64,000 nucleotides of DNA from Silicimonas algicola. Lineage in GTDB: Bacteria > Pseudomonadota > Alphaproteobacteria > Rhodobacterales > Rhodobacteraceae. The notes under the pieces were generated by a model. It made no database searches. It worked only from the letters and a program-made list of their open reading frames with translations, and was not told the DNA's origin. Below, piece after piece: positions 34,606 through 43,574 of this stretch. The position numbers were made by a program, and so were the translations under genes. Location: the NCBI RefSeq assembly GCF_003148765.1, contig NZ_QGGV01000011.1:87610-151609 (forward strand), given 5' to 3'. Every line of letters begins with the position of its first letter. The stretch's first letter is position 1.

Positions 34606-36338
34606 CAGTTGATCTCCGGTTCCGGGACGGGGCCGCCGAATTCGGTCTTGAGGAAGTCGAAGTCGCAGCCCTTGTCGGCCTGCTCGACGTGCTTGGTGAA
34701 CATGTAGCCATAGCCGCGTTCGTAACGGGCCTCGGGCGGCGTCCAGGCCGCGCGGCGCTCCTCGAGTTCCTCGGCAGACAGCTTCACGTTCAGCGTCCGG
34801 TTCGGGATGTTCATCTCGATGATGTCGCCGGTCTTTATCAGCGCCAGCGGCCCGCCGATGAAGGCCTCGGGCGCGACGTGCAGGATGCAGGCCCCGTAGG
34901 AGGTTCCCGACATGCGCGCGTCCGACAGCCGCATCATGTCGCGGTGGCCCTGCTTCAGCAGCGCCTTCGGCATCGGGATCATGCCCCATTCCGGCATCCC
35001 CGGCCCGCCCTGGGGACCGGCATTGCGCAGCACCAGGACATGGTCCGGCGTCATCGGATAGTTCTCGTCGTTGATGATCTTCTTCAGGTCGGCATAGTTG
35101 TCGGCGACGATGGCCGGGCCGGAGTGGACCTGGAAGCGCGAGTCCATCGCGGCGGGCTTGATGACCGCGCCATCGGGGGCGAGGTTGCCGCGCAGGACGG
35201 CAAGAGACCCCTCATGATAGAGCGGGTTCGACATCGGCCGGATCACGTCGTCGTTGTAGTTGACGGCGCCCTCGATGCACTCGCCCAGGGTGCGGCCCGT
35301 GACGGTGGTGACCGAAAGGTCCAGCTTGCCCGACATCTCCTTCATCAGCGCGGGCAGGCCGCCGGCGTAGAAGAAGTCCTCCATCAGGTATTCCTTGCCC
35401 GACGGACGCAGGTTCGCCAGCACCGGCACTTCGCGCCCGATCCGGTCGAGGTCGTCGAGGCCCCACTCGACCCCGGCGCGGCGCGCCATGGCGATCAGGT
35501 GGATGATGGCGTTGGTCGAGCAGCCCGTGGCCATCGCGACCGCGGTGGCGTTGCGCGTCGAGGCGGCGGTGATGATGCGGTCGGGCGTCAGGTCCTCCCA
35601 CACCATGTCGACGATGCGCCGCCCGCAGGCGGCCGCCATCCGCTTGTGGCCCGCATCGGGGGCGGGGATGGACGACGCGCCGGGCAGCGTCAGGCCCCAG
35701 CCTTCGGCGATCGACATCATGGTCGAAGCCGTCCCCATGGTCATGCAGGTGCCGTAGGATCGCGCGATCCCGCCCTGCACGCCCATCCACTCTTCCTTGC
35801 CGATGGTGCCCGCGCGGCGCTCGTCCCAGTACTTCCAGACATCTGTGCCGGAGCCCAGCTTCTGGCCCGCATAGTTGCCGCGAAGCATGGCGCCCGCCGG
35901 CATGAAGATGAACGGGATGCCCATGGAGATAGCGCCCATGATGAGCGCGGGCGTGGACTTGTCGCAGCCGCCCAGGAGGACCGCGCCGTCGACGGGGTGC
36001 GAGCGCAGCGTCTCCTCGACCTCCATCGCGCCCATGTTGCGGTAGAGCATCGAGGTGGGCTTCAGGAACTGTTCGCTGAAGGAATGAACCGGAAGCTCGG
36101 CCGGCATCCCGCCTGCCTGGAGGATGCCGCGCTTCACCTGCTCGGCACGGTCGCGCAGGTGGTGGTGACAGGGCGATAGATCGGACCATGTATTGATGAC
36201 CGCGATGACCGGCTTGCCCTCCCAGTCCTCTTCCGAGAGCCCCATCTGCATCGCGCGGCTTCGATGGCCCATCGAGCGCAGGTCGTCGGGTGCGAACCAG
36301 CGGGCAGATCGAAGATCCTCGGGGCGTTTGTGGGTCAT
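34605..36338 (-). CDS. IlvD/Edd-family dehydratase, probable L-arabinonate-type sugar-acid dehydratase
   Basis: 577 residues. INTWSDLSPCHHHLRDRA (Fe-S Cys), LLGGCDKSTPALIMGA (second Cys, KST) and CMTMGTASTMM (third Cys region) mark the IlvD/Edd fold. The N-terminus RSARWFAPDDLRSMGHRSRAM is typical of aldonate dehydratases such as arabinonate dehydratase rather than IlvD. It removes water to make 2-keto-3-deoxy acids. First gene of the operon; AGGAGG lies 8 bases before the ATG. Exact substrate unresolved. Confidence 0.88.
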   Translation of the reverse strand: MTHKRPEDLRSARWFAPDDLRSMGHRSRAMQMGLSEEDWEGKPVIAVINTWSDLSPCHHHLRDRAEQVKRGILQAGGMPAELPVHSFSEQFLKPTSMLYRNMGAMEVEETLRSHPVDGAVLLGGCDKSTPALIMGAISMGIPFIFMPAGAMLRGNYAGQKLGSGTDVWKYWDERRAGTIGKEEWMGVQGGIARSYGTCMTMGTASTMMSIAEGWGLTLPGASSIPAPDAGHKRMAAACGRRIVDMVWEDLTPDRIITAASTRNATAVAMATGCSTNAIIHLIAMARRAGVEWGLDDLDRIGREVPVLANLRPSGKEYLMEDFFYAGGLPALMKEMSGKLDLSVTTVTGRTLGECIEGAVNYNDDVIRPMSNPLYHEGSLAVLRGNLAPDGAVIKPAAMDSRFQVHSGPAIVADNYADLKKIINDENYPMTPDHVLVLRNAGPQGGPGMPEWGMIPMPKALLKQGHRDMMRLSDARMSGTSYGACILHVAPEAFIGGPLALIKTGDIIEMNIPNRTLNVKLSAEELEERRAAWTPPEARYERGYGYMFTKHVEQADKGCDFDFLKTEFGGPVPEPEIN

Positions 36339-36423
36339 GCGGTCCTCCTGATGAGCCCGGCTCTCTGGCCGGTGTGTCGCGCGGACGGCCTGTGCGGCAA
36401 GCACGCAGGATGGTCAAACGCGA

Positions 36424-36444
36424 CTGATCGAACTAATATATCAG
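36424..36444. promoter_or_regulatory. Candidate GntR operator between dehydratase operon and gntR gene
   Basis: In the 156-base divergent gap, CTAATATATCAG (36433-36444) is a 12-base near-palindrome with one mismatched pair. An outer CTGAT at 36424 adds a second half. AT-rich dyads of this form are typical sites of FadR-type GntR regulators. Inferred from position and symmetry. Confidence 0.45.
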
Positions 36445-36494
36445 CCACGGGACCGGCACAACCGATCGGTTTCACTCTGGCGGAGAGTTGCGGG

Positions 36495-37199
36495 ATGGGC
36501 GGAACGCTGGATTTCGGGGGTGCGGGGACCGCGCGCAGCAGCGCCGCGGGCGAACGCGTCTACGACGCCCTCCGCTCCGAGATCCTAGACCTTGCCCTGC
36601 CGCCCGACGCGACCCTGTCGCGCGCCGAGCTTGCCGCCCGCTTCGGCGTCAGCCAGACGCCGGTGCGCGAAGCGCTCCAGGCGCTCGAGATGGACGGCCT
36701 CGTGATGATCTTCCCGCAATCCCGTACGGTCGTGACGCGCATCGATGAAGTCGCCCTCCACGAGACGCATTTCCTGCGCGTGTCGGTCGAATGCGAAGTC
36801 GTCCGGCGGCTGGCGCGGATCGAGGGCGGCGAGGCGCCAGCGCGTGCGCGGCGCATCCTTGCAATGCAGAACACGCTGGTCGGCGATACGGGCCAGATGG
36901 ACATGTTCCAGGATCTCGACCGATCGTTCCACCGCAGCCTTTTCGAGGGTGTCGGCATGGGTCTTGTCCACGCGATGGTCGAACGTCGCCAGGGCGCGCT
37001 TGCGCGGTGCCAGAGGCTCGACCTTCCGGCGAAGGGCAAGATGGAGACGATCGTGCGCTTCCACGGCGAAATCCTCGACCGGATCGAGGCGCGCGACCCG
37101 GACGGGGCGGCGGGTGCCATGCGCGCGCATCTGTCGGGCTCGGTGGGGCGGGTGGCCGAATTGAAGGCGCAGCACCCGGCCTTCTTCACCCAGACCTGA
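36495..37199 (+). CDS. GntR-family regulator, FadR/FCD subfamily
   Basis: 234 residues. The N-terminal winged helix is visible in GERVYDALRSEILDLAL, LSRAELAARFGVSQTPVREALQAL and GLVMIFPQSRTVVT. The C-terminal all-helical FCD domain has the metal/ligand motif D-x3-H (DLDRSFHRSLFE) and RFHGEILDRIEARD. The start at 36495 is taken because GGAGAG precedes it. It is divergent from the sugar-acid operon and probably responds to a sugar acid as its repressor. Confidence 0.88.
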   Translation: MGGTLDFGGAGTARSSAAGERVYDALRSEILDLALPPDATLSRAELAARFGVSQTPVREALQALEMDGLVMIFPQSRTVVTRIDEVALHETHFLRVSVECEVVRRLARIEGGEAPARARRILAMQNTLVGDTGQMDMFQDLDRSFHRSLFEGVGMGLVHAMVERRQGALARCQRLDLPAKGKMETIVRFHGEILDRIEARDPDGAAGAMRAHLSGSVGRVAELKAQHPAFFTQT

Positions 37200-37203
37200 G
37201 ATT

Positions 37204-38025
37204 TCAGCAGGCACGGTGCCGTTCGATGACGGTCTTCAGCACCTCGTCGATGTCGCGCGTCCACCAGTCCTGCGCCGAGAAGATCTCGCATTCGTGGAAA
37301 CCGTCGTAGCCCTGTGCCTCGACCCAGCCGCGCACCTGCGCGATGTCGATGACGCCGTCCCCCATCATCCCCCGGTCGAGAAGGAGGTCCTTCGTCACGC
37401 GCAGCCAGTCGCAGATGTGGAAGGCGTGCAGCCGCGCCTTGCCCGCCCGCGCGATCTGGCGTTCCAGGTCCGGATCCCACCAGACGTGGTAGACGTCGCA
37501 GGCCACGCCGACCTCGCCACCGATCTCGTCGCAGATGTCGAGAGCCTGCGCCATGGTGTTCACCACCGCCCGATCGGCGCAGTACATCGGGTGCAGCGGC
37601 TCGATGGCGAGCTTCACCCCAAGGGGCGTGGCGTAGTCCTGCAAGGCAGCGATCCCGTCCCGGACCTGCGAGCGCGCCCCGGCGAGGTCCTTCGATCCCT
37701 CAGGCAGGCCACCCACCACCAGCACCAGACAATCGGCGTTCAGCTCCGCCGCCTCGTCGGCGGCGCGGCGGTTGTCGTCGAGGTTGCTCTCGAAACCGCC
37801 CCTGTCATTGGCGGGAAACATTCCACCCCGGCACAGGCCCGACACCTTCAGCCCAAGGTCGCGGATACGCCGCGCCGTCTCGGCCAGCCCCAGCTCAGCG
37901 ATCTGGTCGCGCCAGGGCGAGACGGCGGGGATGCCGTGCCGCGCGACTGCGGCCAGGATCTCGTCCAGCCTGTAGCGGCCCCTGACGGTGGCCGTGTTGA
38001 TCGACAACTGCGATATGTCCGGCAT
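37204..38025 (-). CDS. Sugar isomerase/epimerase (xylose-isomerase-like TIM barrel)
   Basis: 273 residues of the AP-endonuclease-2 type. LAIEPLHPMYCADR (metal Glu), VACDVYHVWWDPD (metal Asp and His), HAFHICDW and FHECEIFS (metal Glu) mark the active site. No signal peptide. Its start overlaps the stop of the DUF993 gene, at the end of the ABC/Gfo operon. It likely isomerises or epimerises a keto-sugar formed by the Gfo/Idh enzymes. Confidence 0.85.
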   Translation of the reverse strand: MPDISQLSINTATVRGRYRLDEILAAVARHGIPAVSPWRDQIAELGLAETARRIRDLGLKVSGLCRGGMFPANDRGGFESNLDDNRRAADEAAELNADCLVLVVGGLPEGSKDLAGARSQVRDGIAALQDYATPLGVKLAIEPLHPMYCADRAVVNTMAQALDICDEIGGEVGVACDVYHVWWDPDLERQIARAGKARLHAFHICDWLRVTKDLLLDRGMMGDGVIDIAQVRGWVEAQGYDGFHECEIFSAQDWWTRDIDEVLKTVIERHRAC

Positions 38026-39185
38026 CAGTCGACGCCCCGCACCGCCATAAGAGTGGCCATCCGGGCGGCCGCCCGGTCAGGGTCGGAGAGAAGTCCGGCA
38101 CGGTCAGCGAGCCGGAACAACTCGGCCAGGTGCAGGGTCGAGCGCGTGGATTCCTGCCCCCCGATCATCGTGAAATGCGACTGGTGGCCATTGAGCCAGG
38201 CCAGGAACACGACGCCCGTCTTGTAGAACCGCGTGGGCGCCTTGAAGATGTGCCGCGACAGAGGGACGGTCGGCGCGAGGATAGCATCGAACCGGGCCGT
38301 GTCCCCGGCCGCAAGGTGCTTCATCGCAGCCGACGCGGCAGGGGCGATGGCGTCGAAAATGCCCAGAAGCGCGTCCGAATGGCCGTGCTCGTCGCCCTCG
38401 ATCAGCTCGGCGTAGTTGAAGTCGTCGCCGGTATACATGCGGATGCCCTGCGGCAGGCGGCGGCGCATGTCGATTTCGGCTTGTTTGGACAAAAGGCTGA
38501 TCTTGATTCCATCAATCTTGTCCGCGTTCTGCGTAAGGATGCTGAGGCACGTATCCATCGCTGTCGGCACGTCGTCCGAGCCCCAGTAACCCGCGAGGGC
38601 GGGATCGAACATGTCGCCGAGCCAGTGAATGATTACCGGCTCCGAGGCCTGGGAGAGAACCTCGCCGTAGACACGGGCATAGTCGTCCGCGGCCCCGGCG
38701 CCTGCGGCAAGAGCGCGCGACGCCATGAGGATCACGCGACCGCCCGCACCCTCGACTGCCTCGAGCTGTTCCAGATACGCGTCGCGTATCTGGTCGAGCG
38801 TCAGGTCGGGGGACGGGGCGACATGATCGGTGCCGACGCCGGAAAAGACGACGGCACCAGGAACGGTTTTTGCTTCGGCGACCGAGCGCTCGATCAACTC
38901 CAGCGCTTCCGCCCAGCCAAGGCCCATGCCGCGCTGCGCGGTGTCCATCGCCTCGGCGACGGCCATGCCATGACTCCAGAGATGGTGGCGGAAGGCAAGC
39001 GTCGCCTCCCAGTCGATAGCGGGAGACAGCCAGGGGTCGTTGTCGGCGAAGGGGTCGGCCACCACATGCGCGGCGGCGAAGGCGATGCGTGTGAGCGGCA
39101 CGTCGGGTGCCGCGTCGAAGTCGCCGGGGGCGCCGGTTTCGTAGACGTCCGTTCCCGATCCCTTTGGAAGAGTGACGCGGGCCAT
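38025..39185 (-). CDS. DUF993 family protein (DHDPS-like barrel)
   Basis: 386 residues matching, from memory, the DUF993 group that is sometimes labelled dihydrodipicolinate synthase-like. HHLWSHGMAVAEAMDTAQRGMGL, VFSGVGTDH, RVILMASRALAA and DGIKISLLSKQAE (a Lys at the Schiff-base position) are visible. A keto-sugar lyase or aldolase is plausible because a Lys sits in the expected strand. Located between a Gfo/Idh gene and the isomerase, with gaps of 3 and minus 1 bases. Confidence 0.6.
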   Translation of the reverse strand: MARVTLPKGSGTDVYETGAPGDFDAAPDVPLTRIAFAAAHVVADPFADNDPWLSPAIDWEATLAFRHHLWSHGMAVAEAMDTAQRGMGLGWAEALELIERSVAEAKTVPGAVVFSGVGTDHVAPSPDLTLDQIRDAYLEQLEAVEGAGGRVILMASRALAAGAGAADDYARVYGEVLSQASEPVIIHWLGDMFDPALAGYWGSDDVPTAMDTCLSILTQNADKIDGIKISLLSKQAEIDMRRRLPQGIRMYTGDDFNYAELIEGDEHGHSDALLGIFDAIAPAASAAMKHLAAGDTARFDAILAPTVPLSRHIFKAPTRFYKTGVVFLAWLNGHQSHFTMIGGQESTRSTLHLAELFRLADRAGLLSDPDRAAARMATLMAVRGVD

Positions 39186-39188
39186 GGC

Positions 39189-40340
39189 TCAACCCTCCAG
39201 CGGGGGCACGTCGAGCCAACGCCGTTCGGCCCAGCTTTTCAGGCCCAGTTCGGCCAGTTGGACCCCTCGCGCCCCGGCCATCAGGTCGTAGGTCCAGGGC
39301 GTGTCCTCGACGAGATGGCGCAGGAACATCTCCCACTGGACGCGGAACCCGTTCGGATAGTCCTGGACGTCCGGCACCTCCTCCCACTGGGCGTGGAAGT
39401 CGTGCGGGTTCGGCTCGTCCGGGTTCCACACGGGCTTCGGCGTGTTCACCCGGTGCTGGGTCTTGCATCCCGTCAGCCCCGCCACCGCCGAACCGTGCGT
39501 GCCGTCGACGTGGAAGGTGACGAGGTCGTCGCGCTGCACGCGGGTACACCAGGACGAGTTGATCTGCGCAATGATCCCGCCGTCCAGTTCGAAGGTCGCA
39601 TAGGCCGCGTCGTCGGCGTCCGCGTCATAGCGCTGGCCAGCCTCGTCCCACCTCTCGGGAATGTGCGTCGCGCCGAGGCAGGAGACGGCCTTCACCTCGC
39701 CGAAGATGTTGTCGAGGACATAGCGCCAGTGGCAGAGCATATCGAGGATGATGCCGCCGCCGTCGCCCTTGCGGTAATTCCACGAGGGCCGCTGCGCCGC
39801 ACGCCAGTCGCCTTCGAAGACCCAATAGCCGAACTCGCCCCGGACCGAGAGGATGCGGCCGAAGAACCCGCTGTCGATCAGCGCCTTCAGCTTGACGAGG
39901 CCCGGAAGGAAGAGCTTGTCCTGCACGACGCCGTTCTTGATGCCCTTCTCGCGGGCGAGCCGCGCAATGGCGAGGGCGTCGTCGAGATTGTCGGCGGTCG
40001 GCTTTTCGCAATAGACCGCCTTGCCCGCGTTGATCGCCTTCGCCAGCAGCGCGCACCGCATCTGCGTCGTGCCCGCGTCGAAGAACAACTCGTCGTTCGG
40101 ATCGGCGAGGCAGGCGTCGAGGTCGCCGGACCAGCGGGACAGCCCCTCGGCCTTGGCCATCGCCTCGATCTTCCGGGCAGCGCGTCCCACGATGATCGGG
40201 TCCGGCATCAGCCTGTCGCCGTTGGACAGCTTCACGCCGCCATCCGCCATGATCGCCTTGACCGACCGGACGAGGTGCTGGTTATAGCCCATCCGTCCCG
40301 TGACGCCGTGCATGATGATGCCGATACGCTTCTCAGCCAT
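39189..40340 (-). CDS. Gfo/Idh/MocA-family oxidoreductase (first of four)
   Basis: 383 residues. The N-terminal IGIIMHGVTGRMGYNQHL is an unusual Rossmann start, resembling GxTGRMG of dihydrodipicolinate reductases. CEKPTADNLDDA is the CEKP motif with the catalytic Lys, and GDGGGIILDMLCHWRYVLD gives the catalytic His region. It probably oxidises a sugar hydroxyl with NAD(P). Its stop lies 3 bases before DUF993. Confidence 0.85.
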   Translation of the reverse strand: MAEKRIGIIMHGVTGRMGYNQHLVRSVKAIMADGGVKLSNGDRLMPDPIIVGRAARKIEAMAKAEGLSRWSGDLDACLADPNDELFFDAGTTQMRCALLAKAINAGKAVYCEKPTADNLDDALAIARLAREKGIKNGVVQDKLFLPGLVKLKALIDSGFFGRILSVRGEFGYWVFEGDWRAAQRPSWNYRKGDGGGIILDMLCHWRYVLDNIFGEVKAVSCLGATHIPERWDEAGQRYDADADDAAYATFELDGGIIAQINSSWCTRVQRDDLVTFHVDGTHGSAVAGLTGCKTQHRVNTPKPVWNPDEPNPHDFHAQWEEVPDVQDYPNGFRVQWEMFLRHLVEDTPWTYDLMAGARGVQLAELGLKSWAERRWLDVPPLEG

Positions 40341-40366
40341 GATCCATTCCTGTTCTTGCCGACGCC

Positions 40367-41452
40367 TCAGGTGCGCCGGATGACCTTCTCGTCGCTACCG
40401 AAGATGTGGAACTTGCCGTCCTCGAAGGCGAGGTGCAGGCGGTCGCCCGGCCTGACGCGGGCTTGCCCCTTGATCTCGACCGTCGCGCTCTGCCCGTCGG
40501 GCAAGGTGACGTAGACATAGGTCTCGCCGCCGAGCTGCTCGGCGATGGTGACCTCGCCAATGAGCACGGCGTCGGTCTCGGGCACCGGCACAAGGTCCTC
40601 GGGCCGCACGCCGATGGTCACGGCCTCGCCCGCCTTCGGCGGAGCCGAGAACTCGGTCGTCAGACGTTGGCCGCCGGCCAGCAGGATCTCGCCCCGGTGG
40701 CCCTCGACACGGTCGACCGTGCCGGGCAGGAAATTCATCCGGGGGCTGCCAAGGAAGCCCGCGACGAAGATGTTGTCGGGCTTATTGTAGAGTTCGAGAG
40801 GGGAGCCGACCTGCTCGACCCGTCCGGCGCGCAGGACGACGATGCGGTCGGCCAGCGTCATCGCTTCGACCTGGTCATGGGTGACGAAGACCATGGTCGA
40901 GCCGAGGCGGCGGTGCAGCCGGTTGATCTCGACCCGCATCTGCATACGCAACTCGGCATCGAGGTTTGACAGCGGCTCGTCGAAGAGAAAGATGCGCGGC
41001 TCGCGGACAATGGCGCGTCCGATGGCGACGCGCTGGCGCTGCCCGCCGGACAACTGGCCGGGCTTTCGGTCCAGAAGCTCGTTGATCTGGAGGATGTCGG
41101 CGGCCTGCTTGACCTGCCTTTCGATCTCCGGCTTCGGCACCTTCATGGTCTCGAGCCCGAACGCCAGGTTCTTCCGCACGCTCATGTGGGGGTAGAGCGC
41201 GTAGGACTGGAAGACCATCGCCAGCTCGCGCCTGGCGGCCGGCATGTCGTTCACGACCTGCCCGTCGATCATCACATCGCCGCCCGAGATCTCTTCCAGC
41301 CCGGCGATCATGCGCAGAAGCGTGGACTTGCCGCAGCCCGACGGGCCGACGAAGACGATGAACTCGCCGTGGTCTATCTTGAGGTCGATGCCGTGGATGA
41401 CGCGCAGGTTGCCGAAATCCTTGACCACCTGGCGGAGTTCGAGATCAGCCAT
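40367..41452 (-). CDS. ABC importer ATPase, MalK/UgpC family
   Basis: 361 residues. Walker A GPSGCGKST, signature LSGGQRQR, Walker B IFLFDEPLSNLD and switch His FVTHDQVEA are followed by a C-terminal MalK-type OB-fold domain (GVRPEDLVPV). It energises the two permeases encoded upstream. Its start overlaps the end of the preceding Gfo/Idh gene. Confidence 0.93.
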   Translation of the reverse strand: MADLELRQVVKDFGNLRVIHGIDLKIDHGEFIVFVGPSGCGKSTLLRMIAGLEEISGGDVMIDGQVVNDMPAARRELAMVFQSYALYPHMSVRKNLAFGLETMKVPKPEIERQVKQAADILQINELLDRKPGQLSGGQRQRVAIGRAIVREPRIFLFDEPLSNLDAELRMQMRVEINRLHRRLGSTMVFVTHDQVEAMTLADRIVVLRAGRVEQVGSPLELYNKPDNIFVAGFLGSPRMNFLPGTVDRVEGHRGEILLAGGQRLTTEFSAPPKAGEAVTIGVRPEDLVPVPETDAVLIGEVTIAEQLGGETYVYVTLPDGQSATVEIKGQARVRPGDRLHLAFEDGKFHIFGSDEKVIRRT

Positions 41453-42533
41453 GGGGCGCGTCCTTCTTCATCGTTTCGACCCAGCCGCCGTAGAAGGGGT
41501 GGTCGTCGGACAGGGGCAGGGCGACCGTCTCTCCGGTCCGCGCCGACCAGTAGGCGGCCGTGAGAAGCTCGATCGAGCGGCGCGAGTCCGCGAGCGTGAC
41601 GGGAAGGTCGGTGCCGGTCGAGAAGGCCTCGTGCATCCGGACGAACTGGCCCGGGAAACGCTCCGGCAAGGGCTCGAAGTCCGCCAGCGCCTCCTGCGTG
41701 GCCCGCGCGCGCTCGGCGTCGTCGTCGGGAAAGGTCCAGGGTTCGTGGCCGGGGTTGTAGGGGTCGAGGCCACTCTCGGCCACGAGGTCGCGGAACACGA
41801 ACCGCAGGCGCGAGGTCTGCTGGCGCGAGGCCAGCGTGACGTTGGACGAGGCCATGGCGCCCGACGAGAAGACGAGCGACAGGATGCCTTGATCCTCGGT
41901 CTCGTTGCCGTTGACCTGCCGAGTGGTGCGGGCGTGGACCGAAACGGGCTCGCCCAGGACCTCGCAGAGGATGTCGTGGATGTGGATGGCGTGGGTCGTG
42001 AAGCAGCCGCCGAGTTCGCCGTCCCAGGTTCCGCGCCATGCCGCCCGATTGTAATACACCTCGTCGCGGAACCAGTGCGTCTCGGCGGTGGCCATCAGGG
42101 GCTGGCCGGCGCGACCCTTGGCGATCAGGTGCTTGAGCTTGGCGAGCCCGTGGCCAAAGCGGTATTGGAAGATCGGGCAGATGCGCTTGCCGCTCGCCCG
42201 CTCGGCCTCGGACAGCAGGTCCAGTTCGGCCAGCGACTGCGCGACGGGCTTTTCGGCGACCACGTCGAAGCCTGCCTCGAGCGCCGCCTTGGTCTGGGCG
42301 AAGTGGAGGCCCGAGGGCGTACATATGTCGACGATGTCGAGATCGAGGTCGAAGAGAGCGTCGAGGCTGTCGACCTGTCGCGGGATGCGCTCGTTCTCTG
42401 CCAGTTCGGCGCGTCGCGCGGGGTCGATGTCGCAGAGCGCCGCGATCTCGTAGAGATCGGGCAGGGCGTTGTAGGCCATCGCGTGACTGGCGCCGATGCC
42501 GGAACCCACGATGCCGACCTTCAGTCGTCTCAT
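41445..42533 (-). CDS. Gfo/Idh/MocA-family oxidoreductase (second of four)
   Basis: 362 residues. GIVGSGIGASHAMAYN is the dinucleotide motif, AEKPVAQSLAELD the catalytic-Lys motif, and GGCFTTHAIHIHDIL the His region. Start at 42533 overlaps the stop of the next Gfo/Idh gene by four bases. The close order Gfo-Gfo-ABC ATPase shows these enzymes act on the imported sugar. Confidence 0.87.
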   Translation of the reverse strand: MRRLKVGIVGSGIGASHAMAYNALPDLYEIAALCDIDPARRAELAENERIPRQVDSLDALFDLDLDIVDICTPSGLHFAQTKAALEAGFDVVAEKPVAQSLAELDLLSEAERASGKRICPIFQYRFGHGLAKLKHLIAKGRAGQPLMATAETHWFRDEVYYNRAAWRGTWDGELGGCFTTHAIHIHDILCEVLGEPVSVHARTTRQVNGNETEDQGILSLVFSSGAMASSNVTLASRQQTSRLRFVFRDLVAESGLDPYNPGHEPWTFPDDDAERARATQEALADFEPLPERFPGQFVRMHEAFSTGTDLPVTLADSRRSIELLTAAYWSARTGETVALPLSDDHPFYGGWVETMKKDAPHG

Positions 42534-43570
42534 GTCCTGACCTCCGGCCGTTCGCCGCCGTCTAGCCCCGTGGCCATCTCGTGCGCTTGAAGGGCCAGGT
42601 CCATCGCGAGGAAACACCGCGCCTGCGGCATCGCCGTCTCGGTCCGGTTCAACACGTCGTCGCGCAGGCGCGGACCAAAGGGCAGGGGCGTGTCCGTGCA
42701 GTCGATGTGCCGCGTGCCTTTGCCGTCGGTCAGGAAAAGGTGGTCTCCGCCGGGTCGGCCCTCGGTGTCCATGTACTTCCTCAGTTCGATGGTGCCTTCG
42801 GTGCCGATGATGAAGAGCCGTCCATCGCCCCAGACAGGCGAGCCCTCCGGTGTAAACCAGTCGACGCGGTGGAAACCCGTCGCGCCACCGCCTGTGACCA
42901 CGGCGTGGCCATAGTCCAGGAAAGCGGGACGGTCCGGGTGGTCGACGCTCGCCTCGACCGAATGGAGGACGCGCGCCTCGGTGGCGCGGGTCAGCGCCAG
43001 GAACTGCTCGAACTGGTGCGACGCGATGTCGGTCAGGATCGCGCCGTTCCGCTCAGGCTCCCAGAACCAGTCCGGACGCTCCGCCGGATCAAGAATCCGG
43101 TGCGGTCCAAAGCCCGCGACATGGATCACGCGCCCTACCGCGCCGCTGGCGACCATCTCGACGGCGCGGACCGTGGACTTCTGCCGGTGATGCTCGGAAT
43201 AGAGCACGGACCAGATGCGCCCGGTCTCGGCCTGTACGCGCTTCAACTCGTCGAGTTGCGCGCGCGTGGTGCAGCCGGGCTTGTCGACCATCACGTCCTT
43301 GCCCGCGCGCATCGCACGGATCGCCATGTCCGCGCGGGTCGAGGGGATGCCCGCACCCACCACCAGCCGCACCGACGGATCGGACAGGATCGCCTCGTCC
43401 TCCGTCACCCGCCGGGCCTGCGGATAGCGGGCGGCGAAATCGCGGGCGAGGTCGTCCTCGGGCGCATGAAACGCCGTCAGCCGGCAGCCCGCGCCGAGCA
43501 TGGCGTCGACCTGGCCGTGGATATGACCGTGGTTGATGCCGATGACGGCGAAGTCGAAACCCTCTGTCAT
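42530..43570 (-). CDS. Gfo/Idh/MocA-family oxidoreductase (third of four)
   Basis: 346 residues. GINHGHIHGQVDAML is the N-terminal nucleotide segment, with His in place of the usual Gly-x-Gly end. VDKPGCTTRAQLDEL has the catalytic Lys with D instead of E before it. ILTDIASHQFEQFLAL is the His region. It follows the permease genes by 4 bases. Its divergent motifs suggest a different substrate position from the neighbours. Confidence 0.83.
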   Translation of the reverse strand: MTEGFDFAVIGINHGHIHGQVDAMLGAGCRLTAFHAPEDDLARDFAARYPQARRVTEDEAILSDPSVRLVVGAGIPSTRADMAIRAMRAGKDVMVDKPGCTTRAQLDELKRVQAETGRIWSVLYSEHHRQKSTVRAVEMVASGAVGRVIHVAGFGPHRILDPAERPDWFWEPERNGAILTDIASHQFEQFLALTRATEARVLHSVEASVDHPDRPAFLDYGHAVVTGGGATGFHRVDWFTPEGSPVWGDGRLFIIGTEGTIELRKYMDTEGRPGGDHLFLTDGKGTRHIDCTDTPLPFGPRLRDDVLNRTETAMPQARCFLAMDLALQAHEMATGLDGGERPEVRT

Positions 43571-43574
43571 TACC

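Noticed and set aside
38130..40514. A 794-codon plus-strand frame over the DUF993 and Gfo/Idh genes
   Set aside because: It spans several minus-strand genes with their own starts, stops and motifs; a long shadow caused by GC-rich codons.
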